A stretch of DNA of 64,000 bases, from contig OX637798.1 of NCBI GenBank assembly GCA_951802425.1, forward strand, positions 2,604,001 through 2,668,000, given 5' to 3'. The notes beneath the pieces were generated by a model. That model saw nothing but the letters and a program-made list of their open reading frames with translations, was not told where the DNA came from and searched no databases. Each line of letters begins with the position of its first letter. Position 1 is the first letter of the stretch. The DNA is from Clavaria fumosa. Lineage: Eukaryota; Basidiomycota; Agaricomycetes; Agaricales; Clavariaceae. The position numbers and the translations under genes were made by a program. This document shows, in pieces, positions 24,423 to 33,514 of this stretch.

Positions 24423-26243
24423 ATGCCCGTTCCGACTAGAAGCAAGCGCCCGAAAGCAACAGCTCCAGCGACAACCAGCAACAAAGACAACCCCGGAGAC
24501 ACTCCGGAACCCCCCCCGAACATACCCAACACCAAAAATAACCAAACCGAAAAACCTGCAGAGAACGACGACGCGACGAGAACCACACACAAATCACCAA
24601 AAGACAAACACGATACCCAATCCCCGGCCAGAGACACCACCGAACCCTCACCCAGCAACAAGGAAGGGAACCCGACTACCCAGAGTGCCCAGGAAGCCAA
24701 TCACGACAAAGAACCAATCCAAACATCCAACACCAACCACTATTTTTACTACAACCTCTCCCCATCACCGGAGGGAAACACCCACGACACACCACAAGGA
24801 AAACCATCCCAACAAAACAACAGCCAAAAGGAAGGTCCCAAACCCGCATCACTTACCCTTCCCACACCATCCCCTCCTACTCCGTCGTTCCCCCTCTCCG
24901 AATTTTCCCCATCCCCCCAGGTAGACAAACCGGAATGGCTAGAAAGAGCACTCGGAACCGCACAGTACCTTGCCAACTCGTTCCCAAGAAACCTACCCCC
25001 CATATCCGATTCTACATCCTCTCAACACGTGGTAAACCAACTCAATGCCCTCCGAACATCACTCGAAAGCGTCCTCCGAAACGTCAATGCAGCACTGGCG
25101 GGAACACCACCCCGCAATGATCCTGAGGAAGTTACTAACACAGACATCATGTCTGCTATTCTTAAGGTCGCCAACAAAATACAATCATTGGAAAAAACGA
25201 CTACCAAAGCCAACACGCCCAACACGACAGGCCAAGCCCCAAGACCCAACTCCACAAATTCCTCAAAAGACCAAACGTACGCTCAAGCGGCAGCCAAAAC
25301 CCCCCTAGCACCAAAACAAATCCTCACACCCAACAAAACAACGACGACCACTCCTCCTCCGCACCGACAAACACGATATGTGGTTCGATTCCAAGGCCGA
25401 CCTCCCCCGGTCGAACTACGCCTTAACAGCGAAGCAGCGACAAATGCTATCAACCAAAGATTTGACCAAACAGAGGACACCAAAGGAAAGGTAATTGCAG
25501 TAGCGACGGAAGGACGCCCAAACGGTAACTACATCGTAACGCTATCTAACCTATCCTGCCCACTACTCGCGGAGAAACACAAGAACCTCATCACTGAAGC
25601 CATTGCCAGCAGCTACCCCCATGCGATCGTAACAAAAGACCAGCCATGGGCTAAGATCGTTCTCCACAACATACAGAGACAGGACAACAACAAGAACCCA
25701 CGCACGATAGCAAGCCTACTAGACGCAATCAGAGTCAACCCGATCCTCCATGGAGTTCACATCACTCAGCCCCCTAATTGGATCCAGTCCGAAGAAGCTC
25801 TAACAGGAAAAGACACTGCCGCGGTATCATTCGCTTTCGTAGACCTACCCAACCCCATTCTTCCAAGACTACTCACCGAACCCTTTTACATGTACGGCAC
25901 TGCGGTGAAAATCGAACGATGGAAAGAAAAAGCAAAACCAACACAGTGCCGCAAATGCTGGCGACTCAACCACGACATCAAGTTTTGCTCATCCATACTC
26001 CAACGATGCCGAAAATGCGGAAAACCCGGGACAGAAGAACAACACGCTCAACACTGCGAGATTTGCACCAAATCCCCCGAACCAAATGCGTCCTGCCAAC
26101 ACCTCTGCTGCCCCAACTGTCACCAAAACGATCATTGTGCCGACGACCCCAAATGCCCCAAAATCAAAGAAAAAAGCGAGAGTAATACGAAGCCCACGAA
26201 CACCAAACCCAAACGACACAACGCAAGAGAACATGAAACATGA
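24423..26243 (+). CDS. LINE ORF1: Gag-like nucleic-acid-binding protein
   Basis: 606 aa from the first ATG inside the element (MPVPTRSKRPK). The open frame runs upstream into host DNA by chance, and the boundary is fixed by the target duplication. The first 300 residues are low-complexity, rich in Thr, Pro, Asn and Lys. A folded middle part follows (TRYVVRFQGRPPPVELRLNS onward), then three C-terminal cysteine knuckles beginning CRKCWRLNHDIKFC, CRKCGKPG and CPNCHQNDHC. ORF1 proteins of this type coat the element RNA and form the ribonucleoprotein used for retrotransposition. It ends with TGA overlapping the start of ORF2. Confidence 0.9.
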   Translation: MPVPTRSKRPKATAPATTSNKDNPGDTPEPPPNIPNTKNNQTEKPAENDDATRTTHKSPKDKHDTQSPARDTTEPSPSNKEGNPTTQSAQEANHDKEPIQTSNTNHYFYYNLSPSPEGNTHDTPQGKPSQQNNSQKEGPKPASLTLPTPSPPTPSFPLSEFSPSPQVDKPEWLERALGTAQYLANSFPRNLPPISDSTSSQHVVNQLNALRTSLESVLRNVNAALAGTPPRNDPEEVTNTDIMSAILKVANKIQSLEKTTTKANTPNTTGQAPRPNSTNSSKDQTYAQAAAKTPLAPKQILTPNKTTTTTPPPHRQTRYVVRFQGRPPPVELRLNSEAATNAINQRFDQTEDTKGKVIAVATEGRPNGNYIVTLSNLSCPLLAEKHKNLITEAIASSYPHAIVTKDQPWAKIVLHNIQRQDNNKNPRTIASLLDAIRVNPILHGVHITQPPNWIQSEEALTGKDTAAVSFAFVDLPNPILPRLLTEPFYMYGTAVKIERWKEKAKPTQCRKCWRLNHDIKFCSSILQRCRKCGKPGTEEQHAQHCEICTKSPEPNASCQHLCCPNCHQNDHCADDPKCPKIKEKSESNTKPTNTKPKRHNAREHET

Positions 26244-29200
26244 ATGATCCCAAGACCGTAATCTCTGTTCTCTGTAACAACGTACACCGATCAAACCACA
26301 TTACTCACGCAATATTACAGTCTCATGCCAGCCCGAATTCAAACACAGAAATTATAATCATTACCGAACCATGGATCGGCACCATACGCGCACAAACTCA
26401 AGAAAAAGGTACAGTTAACCATCCGGACTGGAAATGTATCACCCCCACAAACATCCAAGAAGCCGACGTTGCTATATACTACCGAAAAAATGCCAAATTC
26501 AGAGTCACCCCTCTACCTCACCTCGAGACTGCCACTAAACACACTCTACCAATACAGATATCCATAGGCCAAAATTTCTCACTTACACTAATTGCTGTCT
26601 ACAACTCTCCGTCAACATACGCCGCGACCACGCAACTACAAAACATTGAAATGACCGAGGAACCCACGATCCTATGCGGAGACTTCAACCTTCATTCGCC
26701 TGACTGGGACAACACAATCGAACGAGCAGACCGACGAACAGACGATTTCCAAGATTGGCTTGACAACAACAAATTCAGCGTCTTGAACAACCCAAACAAG
26801 CCCACCTTCCACGGACACAAGTTTCAACATGCCAAAGTAGACGATCTCGTCATCGCAAACCTAGGGGTATTCGTAGACTACGACATAGGCCCCATACAAG
26901 TATTGAACGACAAACACTTCGCTTCTGACCACTACCCAATCGCTTTTGACATTTACACTTTCACAGAAACACAAAACACAGAAACACAACACCCGCTGAC
27001 CGAAAAACACAAAGAAAAATGGTCAGCAAACATCGAACCAACCCTTTCACGCCTCCTCGACCTTACATCCACTCCAACCACACCACAACTGCTCGACCGC
27101 ATGAGCCAACAAATCATCGACGCCATCACCAATGCCACACAACAAACAATGCCAGCTTCTCGACAGCACTCTATCCATGCCAAACATTGGTGGAACGAAG
27201 ATCTATCCAAAACACTTACCCAACTCCGTAACCTAAGCGAAGTAATCAAAAGATCACAAAACCCGATACTAACCGCTCAATACCAGCGCACCCAAGCAGC
27301 CTTCCGTGGCAAAGTAAGACATGCCAAAAGAATGTGGGCCACCGAACGATTAGAAGGCGCCACCTCGAAAACAGTATGGGAATTCACGAAATGGTACAAA
27401 CACGACGGAAAACGCTACCGCCCGCTCTACACCAGCCCTTCCAACGTACCTGCCCCTTCCGACCAAGAACGAGCAAATCTCTTCACTCAACAGTTCTTTC
27501 CTGCTCCGCCTATTGTCCAACCATATTTACCCACTGATGAACAGTGCACAGAACGACCGTTCAACCCACTAACCTTCTCTGAACTAGAATACGCCATAAG
27601 ACACCAAAGAAAAGATACCGCACCCGGCCCATCGAAAATCAACTACACAGCGGTCAGATGGACTTGGGAGGTTGCCCCTGACTTACTATTTTACTTATAC
27701 TCCAAGTGCGTGGAGATCGGACACTACCCGGCACCCTTCAAGAAATCCAACACGTCAGTCGTACCTAAACCGAAGAAGAACAACTATAGCCTCCCTTCCG
27801 CCTACCGCCCTATCCAACTAATAGAATGCCTAGGGAAAATCCTTGACAAGATCATCGCTAGAAGGGTACAGTATGAAGTCGCCGAACACGACCTGGTCTC
27901 TCACTATCAATTCGGAGGACGCATACACTCATCGACTATTGATGCTGGATTGGCCTTCACACAGGACATTCACAACGCTTGGAAACAAGGATCAAAGGCA
28001 ACAGCTCTTTTCTTCGACATAACAGGCTTCTTCAACGCCGTCAACCACGAAGGGATGAGGGCAAGACTAAAACATGCGGGTTTCAACCAGAAAACCATCA
28101 ACATCATTGACTCCTTCCTACGAGACCGAACCACTACACTTTCCTTCGACGGATTCACATCCGACCCAGTACATATCTCAAACGGCATCCCCCAAGGATC
28201 CCCTCTCTCTCCCATTCTCGCAATTATATACAGCGCTGATCTCCTCAACCTCAGAAGAATCATTACACAAAGAATTCTATCATTCGCGTACATAGATGAT
28301 GGAGTGATACTAACCTTTTCGTCCTCCCTAGACACTAATGTGATTAGACTTCAACGAGCATTCGAAACAGTTACCCACTGGCTCACCGCAAACGGACTAG
28401 AAGTACAGCCCGAAAAAATCGAGCTCATGCACTTCACAAAAGGTCCGGACAGCAACTCGCCACCACTGCGAATCCCCAACCAAAGGCCAATAGTCGCACA
28501 CAAGACAATAAGATGGCTTGGCTTCTACCTCGACCGCCATCTAAACTTCACCTACCACACCAAAACAATGGCAGACCGAGCAACAGCAACAATCCGAGCA
28601 ATGAGCATACTCGGAAATACGATCCGAGGCATGTCGCATGTCCATTTACGACAACTAACACTATCTACAGTTATACCCGTACTCACCTACGGGTGCCAAC
28701 TGTGGTGGGGCGGACGATATGACAAGTCCAACACGAAAAGACTGCAAACCGCCCTCAACCAGGCTCTACGAAGAATATGCCGCGCCTTTCGTTCGACACC
28801 AATAGCAGCGCTTCAATACATATCACACATCCCGCCGATCGCACTGACGATTCAACGCCTATGCTATTCTTACTCAATACGCCTACACCGTCTGCTACCC
28901 AGCTCACCGGTACTAGCCCGAATCCCACCACCACACACAAGAATGCGAATCTCATTCAGAAATCACACCCAACCCTTCGCTATCCAAACTCCCCTATCAA
29001 GACAAACTCCGATCCAACGCATCTCCCAACTTACCAATGCGCAGCCCACGCCGCAACTCAACCCCCTCGTCAAACCACCTTGGGAAGACTCACTCGACAA
29101 ACACCCTAGGATTACCACCATCTTACTGCCAACGAAAAACGAGGCAAAAGAAATATACATAGAAGAACAAATTTCCTGCCTTGCCTCTACAATAACGAAG

Positions 29201-30280
29201 CAACCTAACACACTGTTTATAGGTACAGATGGCTCAAGGAAAAGAGTCGACCGAACACAACTAAACAACCCAGACATGAATCCCCAACGACGAACCCGAG
29301 ATGCACTACCCCAAAGAAGACGAATCAAGGGACCAAAGAGAACAGGAGCGGGCATACACGCCAGACACGGAACAAGCATCGCCTTCGAAAGAGCTTATAG
29401 CGTAGGCACACGCACAAACGCATACGACGGCGAATCCCTAGCCCTAACAATTGGCATGTTTCTTGCTACGAAATACTGCAGAGAACACCCCGAGATCAAA
29501 AAGATTGTATTTCTATCAGATTGTTCATCAGCACTAAAGAACATCACAGACGTCAAAGCCCACCCAACACAACCGCTATCCATGATCTTCACAAAACTCG
29601 CGCGACAGTTCCTATCAAACAACGAACACAGCATAACACTACAATGGGTACCGGCACACAAAGGCATAGAAATCAATGAAAAAGCGGACAAACTAGCGAA
29701 GCAAGGACGCAAGAAGCAAGACAGTTTTTTCACCGACTCTCTCGCATACCACGCAGAGAAGCGATCCCAGCTTGTCACTCGCAAGTGGAACGAACTAATC
29801 AAAAAATCTCCGTTCGCAGGTGCTTTCGCAGAGGCAAATGCCCTCGACCCACCATCAACAAAACCCGGGCGAGTTTTCACCCAACTCGAAAAAGAACCCG
29901 AGGTTTTTGGCCACCTCACCCAAGTCCGAACGATGCATGGGTACAACCCACCGTACTACGCACGAATGAACATCCCACATGAGCCCGAATGCTCGTGCGG
30001 AGACACGCTACCTACAGCGATGCGATACCGAGATCATATATTTCATAACTGCCAAACCTACGATGAACATCGACACATACTAACAGAAGTACACTACGAC
30101 CACTCGCCACACATACTTCTAAGTGGCACGAAGGGACTCCTAGCAATAGCAAAATTCCTACAACAATCCGGTGCCTTTACATCCACTGGAAGAAACCCCG
30201 AAACTCCAAATCTGCCGAGCCTTCCCAGTCTCGACCTGTCAGAGACACCATACCCGACAGAACCCCCAGACCCGCCATGA
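26240..30280 (+). CDS. LINE ORF2: endonuclease / reverse transcriptase / RNase H
   Basis: 1,346 aa. The start ATG overlaps the ORF1 stop as ATGA, which suggests coupled termination-reinitiation. Apurinic-type endonuclease: TEPWIG about residue 42, CGDFN about 150, SDHYP about 225. Reverse transcriptase: YRPIQLIECLGKILDK, FFDITGFFNAVNH (first catalytic Asp about 590), GIPQGSPLSP, and YIDD about 684 as the catalytic motif. RNase H: GTDGS about 995, YDGESLAL about 1062, SDCSSAL, and AHKGIEINEKADKLAK about 1140. A C-terminal Cys/His motif ECSCGD...RDHIFHNC follows. All catalytic residues I can place are present and there are no internal stops, so it may be active. Confidence 0.93.
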   Translation: MNDPKTVISVLCNNVHRSNHITHAILQSHASPNSNTEIIIITEPWIGTIRAQTQEKGTVNHPDWKCITPTNIQEADVAIYYRKNAKFRVTPLPHLETATKHTLPIQISIGQNFSLTLIAVYNSPSTYAATTQLQNIEMTEEPTILCGDFNLHSPDWDNTIERADRRTDDFQDWLDNNKFSVLNNPNKPTFHGHKFQHAKVDDLVIANLGVFVDYDIGPIQVLNDKHFASDHYPIAFDIYTFTETQNTETQHPLTEKHKEKWSANIEPTLSRLLDLTSTPTTPQLLDRMSQQIIDAITNATQQTMPASRQHSIHAKHWWNEDLSKTLTQLRNLSEVIKRSQNPILTAQYQRTQAAFRGKVRHAKRMWATERLEGATSKTVWEFTKWYKHDGKRYRPLYTSPSNVPAPSDQERANLFTQQFFPAPPIVQPYLPTDEQCTERPFNPLTFSELEYAIRHQRKDTAPGPSKINYTAVRWTWEVAPDLLFYLYSKCVEIGHYPAPFKKSNTSVVPKPKKNNYSLPSAYRPIQLIECLGKILDKIIARRVQYEVAEHDLVSHYQFGGRIHSSTIDAGLAFTQDIHNAWKQGSKATALFFDITGFFNAVNHEGMRARLKHAGFNQKTINIIDSFLRDRTTTLSFDGFTSDPVHISNGIPQGSPLSPILAIIYSADLLNLRRIITQRILSFAYIDDGVILTFSSSLDTNVIRLQRAFETVTHWLTANGLEVQPEKIELMHFTKGPDSNSPPLRIPNQRPIVAHKTIRWLGFYLDRHLNFTYHTKTMADRATATIRAMSILGNTIRGMSHVHLRQLTLSTVIPVLTYGCQLWWGGRYDKSNTKRLQTALNQALRRICRAFRSTPIAALQYISHIPPIALTIQRLCYSYSIRLHRLLPSSPVLARIPPPHTRMRISFRNHTQPFAIQTPLSRQTPIQRISQLTNAQPTPQLNPLVKPPWEDSLDKHPRITTILLPTKNEAKEIYIEEQISCLASTITKQPNTLFIGTDGSRKRVDRTQLNNPDMNPQRRTRDALPQRRRIKGPKRTGAGIHARHGTSIAFERAYSVGTRTNAYDGESLALTIGMFLATKYCREHPEIKKIVFLSDCSSALKNITDVKAHPTQPLSMIFTKLARQFLSNNEHSITLQWVPAHKGIEINEKADKLAKQGRKKQDSFFTDSLAYHAEKRSQLVTRKWNELIKKSPFAGAFAEANALDPPSTKPGRVFTQLEKEPEVFGHLTQVRTMHGYNPPYYARMNIPHEPECSCGDTLPTAMRYRDHIFHNCQTYDEHRHILTEVHYDHSPHILLSGTKGLLAIAKFLQQSGAFTSTGRNPETPNLPSLPSLDLSETPYPTEPPDPP

Positions 30281-30439
30281 ATTAAGGCAATACAAACCAC
30301 AAACCACACGACAGACTACCACACACCCAAGCCACGAACACACTACATACACATGTACAATATGTACAACCGCGTCTTTGTCATAGCTACATGTTGCGGT
30401 ATAGAAATGCTGATTCAAAAAAAAAAAAAAAAAAAAAAA
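30281..30439 (+). other. LINE 3' untranslated region and poly(A) tail
   Basis: 136 bp of A/C-rich sequence followed by an uninterrupted run of 23 A. Confidence 0.85.
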
Positions 30440-30452
30440 GAGCTCGTCACGT
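30440..30452. repeat. Right target-site duplication of the LINE
   Basis: GAGCTCGTCACGT is identical to 24381-24393; the G-alpha relic continues directly after it. Confidence 0.9.
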
Positions 30453-30496
30453 GGGGACGCGAGGACGGCTGCGAGTGGGTCGTCGTTGATGCGCAT
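30440..30496 (-). pseudogene. N-terminal tip of the LINE-interrupted G-alpha relic
   Basis: The minus-strand ATG at 30496 and MRINDDPLAAVLASPRDE continue the gene cut at 24,393. About 30 bp present in the module 2 and module 4 copies were already missing around the insertion site. Confidence 0.7.
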
Positions 30497-31270
30497 GTCT
30501 TGGGCGGGGGTTCTAGGTGGGTGGATTGATGGGGAGAAGGGGAAAGGGGGTGTGATGGAGGGGTGCGGGTACGGATACAGGTGAGGCGTGAGACAGGTGT
30601 TGCGGATGAGAAAGGGGAGGAGGAGGAGGAGGGAGCTGTGAGCGTTGTAGGCTTGAAAAGATGAGAGAAATTTCAAGTTTAAAATTCTATGTTTAATCGA
30701 ATCATCGAATGAAATTCCTTCCCCAGACTGGAGGTGAATCATCCATCATCGATCGGATAGAATCGTTTCGGTCCTTCGCATTCGTCTGAACGTGAAGTGA
30801 CCGAGATTCGATGAGTCAGAGTGATTTAACGATGACATCATCGGGGTTGCGACATTGCACTATTGACCTGAGATTGAGTCGTTGAACAAAGCACTCACGT
30901 AAACATCGATCCTTGCAGGAGTCTCGATGCGGACATCACTTGTCGATACACTCCATGAAAGCACCCTTGGGGATAGAATCAAGTTAAGTGTCCGTAAAAT
31001 GGAGGCTTCTAAGCAAATCACAACTCACTTGCATTCGTTCCACGCATGGACAAGGGCATCAGCTGGATTCAGATTTGCTTTCCCTTACCGCACAAAGGAG
31101 TTCACTAGCGCTCACTGATTATCGAGAGTACATCTATGGATTGTTTACGGTACTGCATTCGAGCTGGTCGTCATGTCTCTTTATCCTTGAAGCAATCATC
31201 CTTCGATTGAGATGTGTTTGGTTGCTTTCTCTCGGCCTAGTAGTACACCTGCTACTTCTTCTCAAATGGA
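30497..31270. other. Spacer between G-alpha and NHX relics, module 3
   Basis: Non-coding; homologous to 14,107-14,639 and 41,028-41,630, with extra sequence near 30,880-31,100. Contains a GGAGGAGG tract near 30,615. Confidence 0.5.
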
Positions 31271-32410
31271 ATGTCCATGTCAGGCTTCGTGTCCCTCCTA
31301 TTTTGCGGCATCACTTTGAAGCACTACTCGTATCACATCATGTCTCGAAAGACACAACGCACCATGAAATAGATTTTTGCCATTCTCTCACAGATTTCAG
31401 AGAACTTCGTCTTCATCTACCTCGGATACGCTATTCACGAGCCCGCCAAGTTCAGAGAAGGTCACAAATTACGTCAAGCCACTCTTCGTCGCCATCACAC
31501 GCTATGCCACCGTCTTTCCTTTCTCTGAGGCGATCAACCTCTTCTACAGGCACGCCCGCGGCCAGCGGAACGAAGAGCTCCCACATTCATACCAGATAAT
31601 GCTCTTCTGGGCTGGTCGGCGCGGCGCCGTCTGTGTCGTTCTGGCCGCGGGCTTCAAAGGACCCAACGGGCAGACGCTCCGGACGACCCTGCTCATCGTC
31701 ATCGTGCTCACTGTCATCCTCTTTGGGGGGACGTCGGCACGGATCCTCGAGATCTTCAGAATCCGCATGGAGGTCGAGGACGAGGACGCGCCCAACAGCG
31801 AGGACGAGGACGGCGGCGATGGATGAAGCACGCGCCTAAGCGGACTTGGATGATGGCGGCTCTACTTTGACGACGAGCTGCGTATCTGACGCATAGGAGA
31901 CAGACGTTCTCACGCGGCGACCCTGCGCGGGTCAGCACGCACTACACGTCGTACAGCCATCAGCATGCGCATGCGCAGATGATAAACCCAGGCGCGCTGT
32001 TCTCTGCCGGGTCGTCGGAGCCGTACGAGTCGGACAGGGAGGAGGCACTACCGATGGCGCCGACGACGTCCGCTGGTGGTGGTGGTGGTAGTCGTGGGAA
32101 CGGCGGCAGGGAGGGCCAGGGGTGGACGGCAGATGGGGAGCTCGTTGGGGGTGAGGACGGCTGGTGGTTCCAGGTGCTTGACGAGCGGTATCTGCTGCTC
32201 ATCTTCTCGAATGCGACGGCGAGCCGGACGTTCCACGCGCGCAAGGCGCGGCGGACTGCGCGAGGTGCTGCGGCTGCTGCTGCTGCTGCCGCCGCTGCAA
32301 ATGTGGGGGCAGGGGATGTGGGAGGGAGGTTGGGGGACACCCCGATCGAGAGCGAAGACGAAGAAAGGGGAGGTAGATTTAGGAGGGGCGCTGGGGCGGA
32401 ACAGTCGTGA
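31271..32410 (+). pseudogene. NHX C-terminal fragment, module 3
   Basis: Longest NHX remnant. FCGITLKHYSYHIMSRKTQRTM is followed by an in-frame stop, then FAILSQISENFVFIYLG, a frameshift, SSEKVTNYVKPLFVAIT, PFSEAINLFYRHARG and a mutated core FWAGRRGAVCVVLAAGF (normally GLRGAVGVAL). After a small deletion near 31,825 the tail reads NPGALFSAGSSEPYESDREE and ends at 32410. The tail carries a polyalanine run (about 32,260-32,305). Confidence 0.75.
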
Positions 32411-32929
32411 GCGCCGGGACGGGAATGTGGTCAGCGTCATGGGCCCTGCTCTGCTCCTAGGAAGTGTAGAAAGCCATATGGAACAAGGATTTTCGAGGGC
32501 GACTCCGCTTGATGGGCAGAGCAACAGCAACAGCAGAGGCAGGTTGTCGAAATATTCAGCTTTGGGCTGCCTAGTCTGCTATCTTATCTTTTCTCTCTTG
32601 TCCGTAAACATTGCGTATCAAAGATGAAGAGTCGCATTATTCATATTTGATCAGGATTACATCCAGGTCAAAGGTGATAATGATACGGCTGAGCACTGGG
32701 AACGGACAGAAGACCAAAACCAATATATATAAAAACAGCATCACAGAGATGGACGAGGAGATATACCGCGTTGTAAGGTTGACGACTTTCATGAGCGAGT
32801 GGCGATACATAAAATCAGACAAGATGAAAGTGAGGCCGAACGACGAAAAGGCATAGATTACGCACCATTACAAGGCGAGGGTTTGAGACAAAGCCATAAG
32901 CGAGATGGAAGGGGTGGGCGTTAGTTAGA
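32411..32929. other. Spacer between NHX and G-alpha type B relics, module 3
   Basis: No gene seen. Closely matches 52,256-52,784, including a unique GCGTATCAAAGATGAAG segment, linking modules 3 and 5. Confidence 0.5.
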
Positions 32930-33395
32930 TTACAGTAACTCTGCGTGGCGCAGATAGTCTCGCAGTATGATTCCTTCAACTGAAGAAAACAGGCAGTCAG
33001 TCACGAGTTTGCTGTAGACAGGGTGCGGAAGGGGAGGGGGCAGTGAAACGAGGTTTACTGGTGGCAAAAATGATCGTCGCAATTTCCGTATGCTGTGCGC
33101 GCAGATACAATCAACGCGGAATCAGCTAAATGTCAATGCGCACGATGGTTGAAGTAACGTGGAAGTAACGTGGAAGAAGGAGAATAGTTCGGGGGAGTGT
33201 TTCCGGTGTATCTTCCTGAAAAATCGTCACGTCTGAGGAAGATAATAGGGCAAAAAGGGAAAGAAGAAGGACCATCTGCGTGCGCGCGAGCAAGGGGCTC
33301 GTGCACACCACATTCACAGCCGGTAGCTGTCCACGCTCGGATCCTCCACGAGCTTCTGGGGGACGTGGTTTGGGGGAGGGCGCGAAGGCTGCTGA
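32930..33395 (-). pseudogene. G-alpha relic type B, module 3
   Basis: Same content as the type B relic in front of NLR3: C-terminal LRDYLRHAELL ending at TAA 32930-32932, the FAT exon and the LLART block, with the N-terminal portion lost at about 33,395. Confidence 0.7.
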
Positions 33396-33400
33396 CATTG

Positions 33401-33514
33401 CAGGTCGGCGTCACATGACACCAGAACCGGAATTGACCGCCATCGATAAGCATCGTCGATACCGTAAGCATCGTCGCAAACTTGCATCTTTCGTCGACAC
33501 TACTAGTATCAATC
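33401..33514 (+). promoter_or_regulatory. NLR4 proximal promoter
   Basis: Conserved block with two TAAGCATCGTCG elements (33447-33458, 33465-33476) and the leader ACTACTAGTATCAATC. Confidence 0.45.

Larger units (their letters stand above)
24394..30439 (+). mobile_element. Full-length or nearly full-length LINE (non-LTR retrotransposon)
   Basis: 6,046 bp between 13-bp target duplications, ending in a 23-A tail (30417-30439). It encodes two intact ORFs and has a markedly A/C-rich plus strand, unlike the surrounding GC-balanced relics. The only sequence before the first ATG is 29 nt, so slight 5' truncation is possible. Domain order (zinc-knuckle ORF1; endonuclease, reverse transcriptase and RNase H in ORF2) fits the Tad1/I-like group found in fungi; clade assignment needs a tree. 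Confidence 0.93.
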
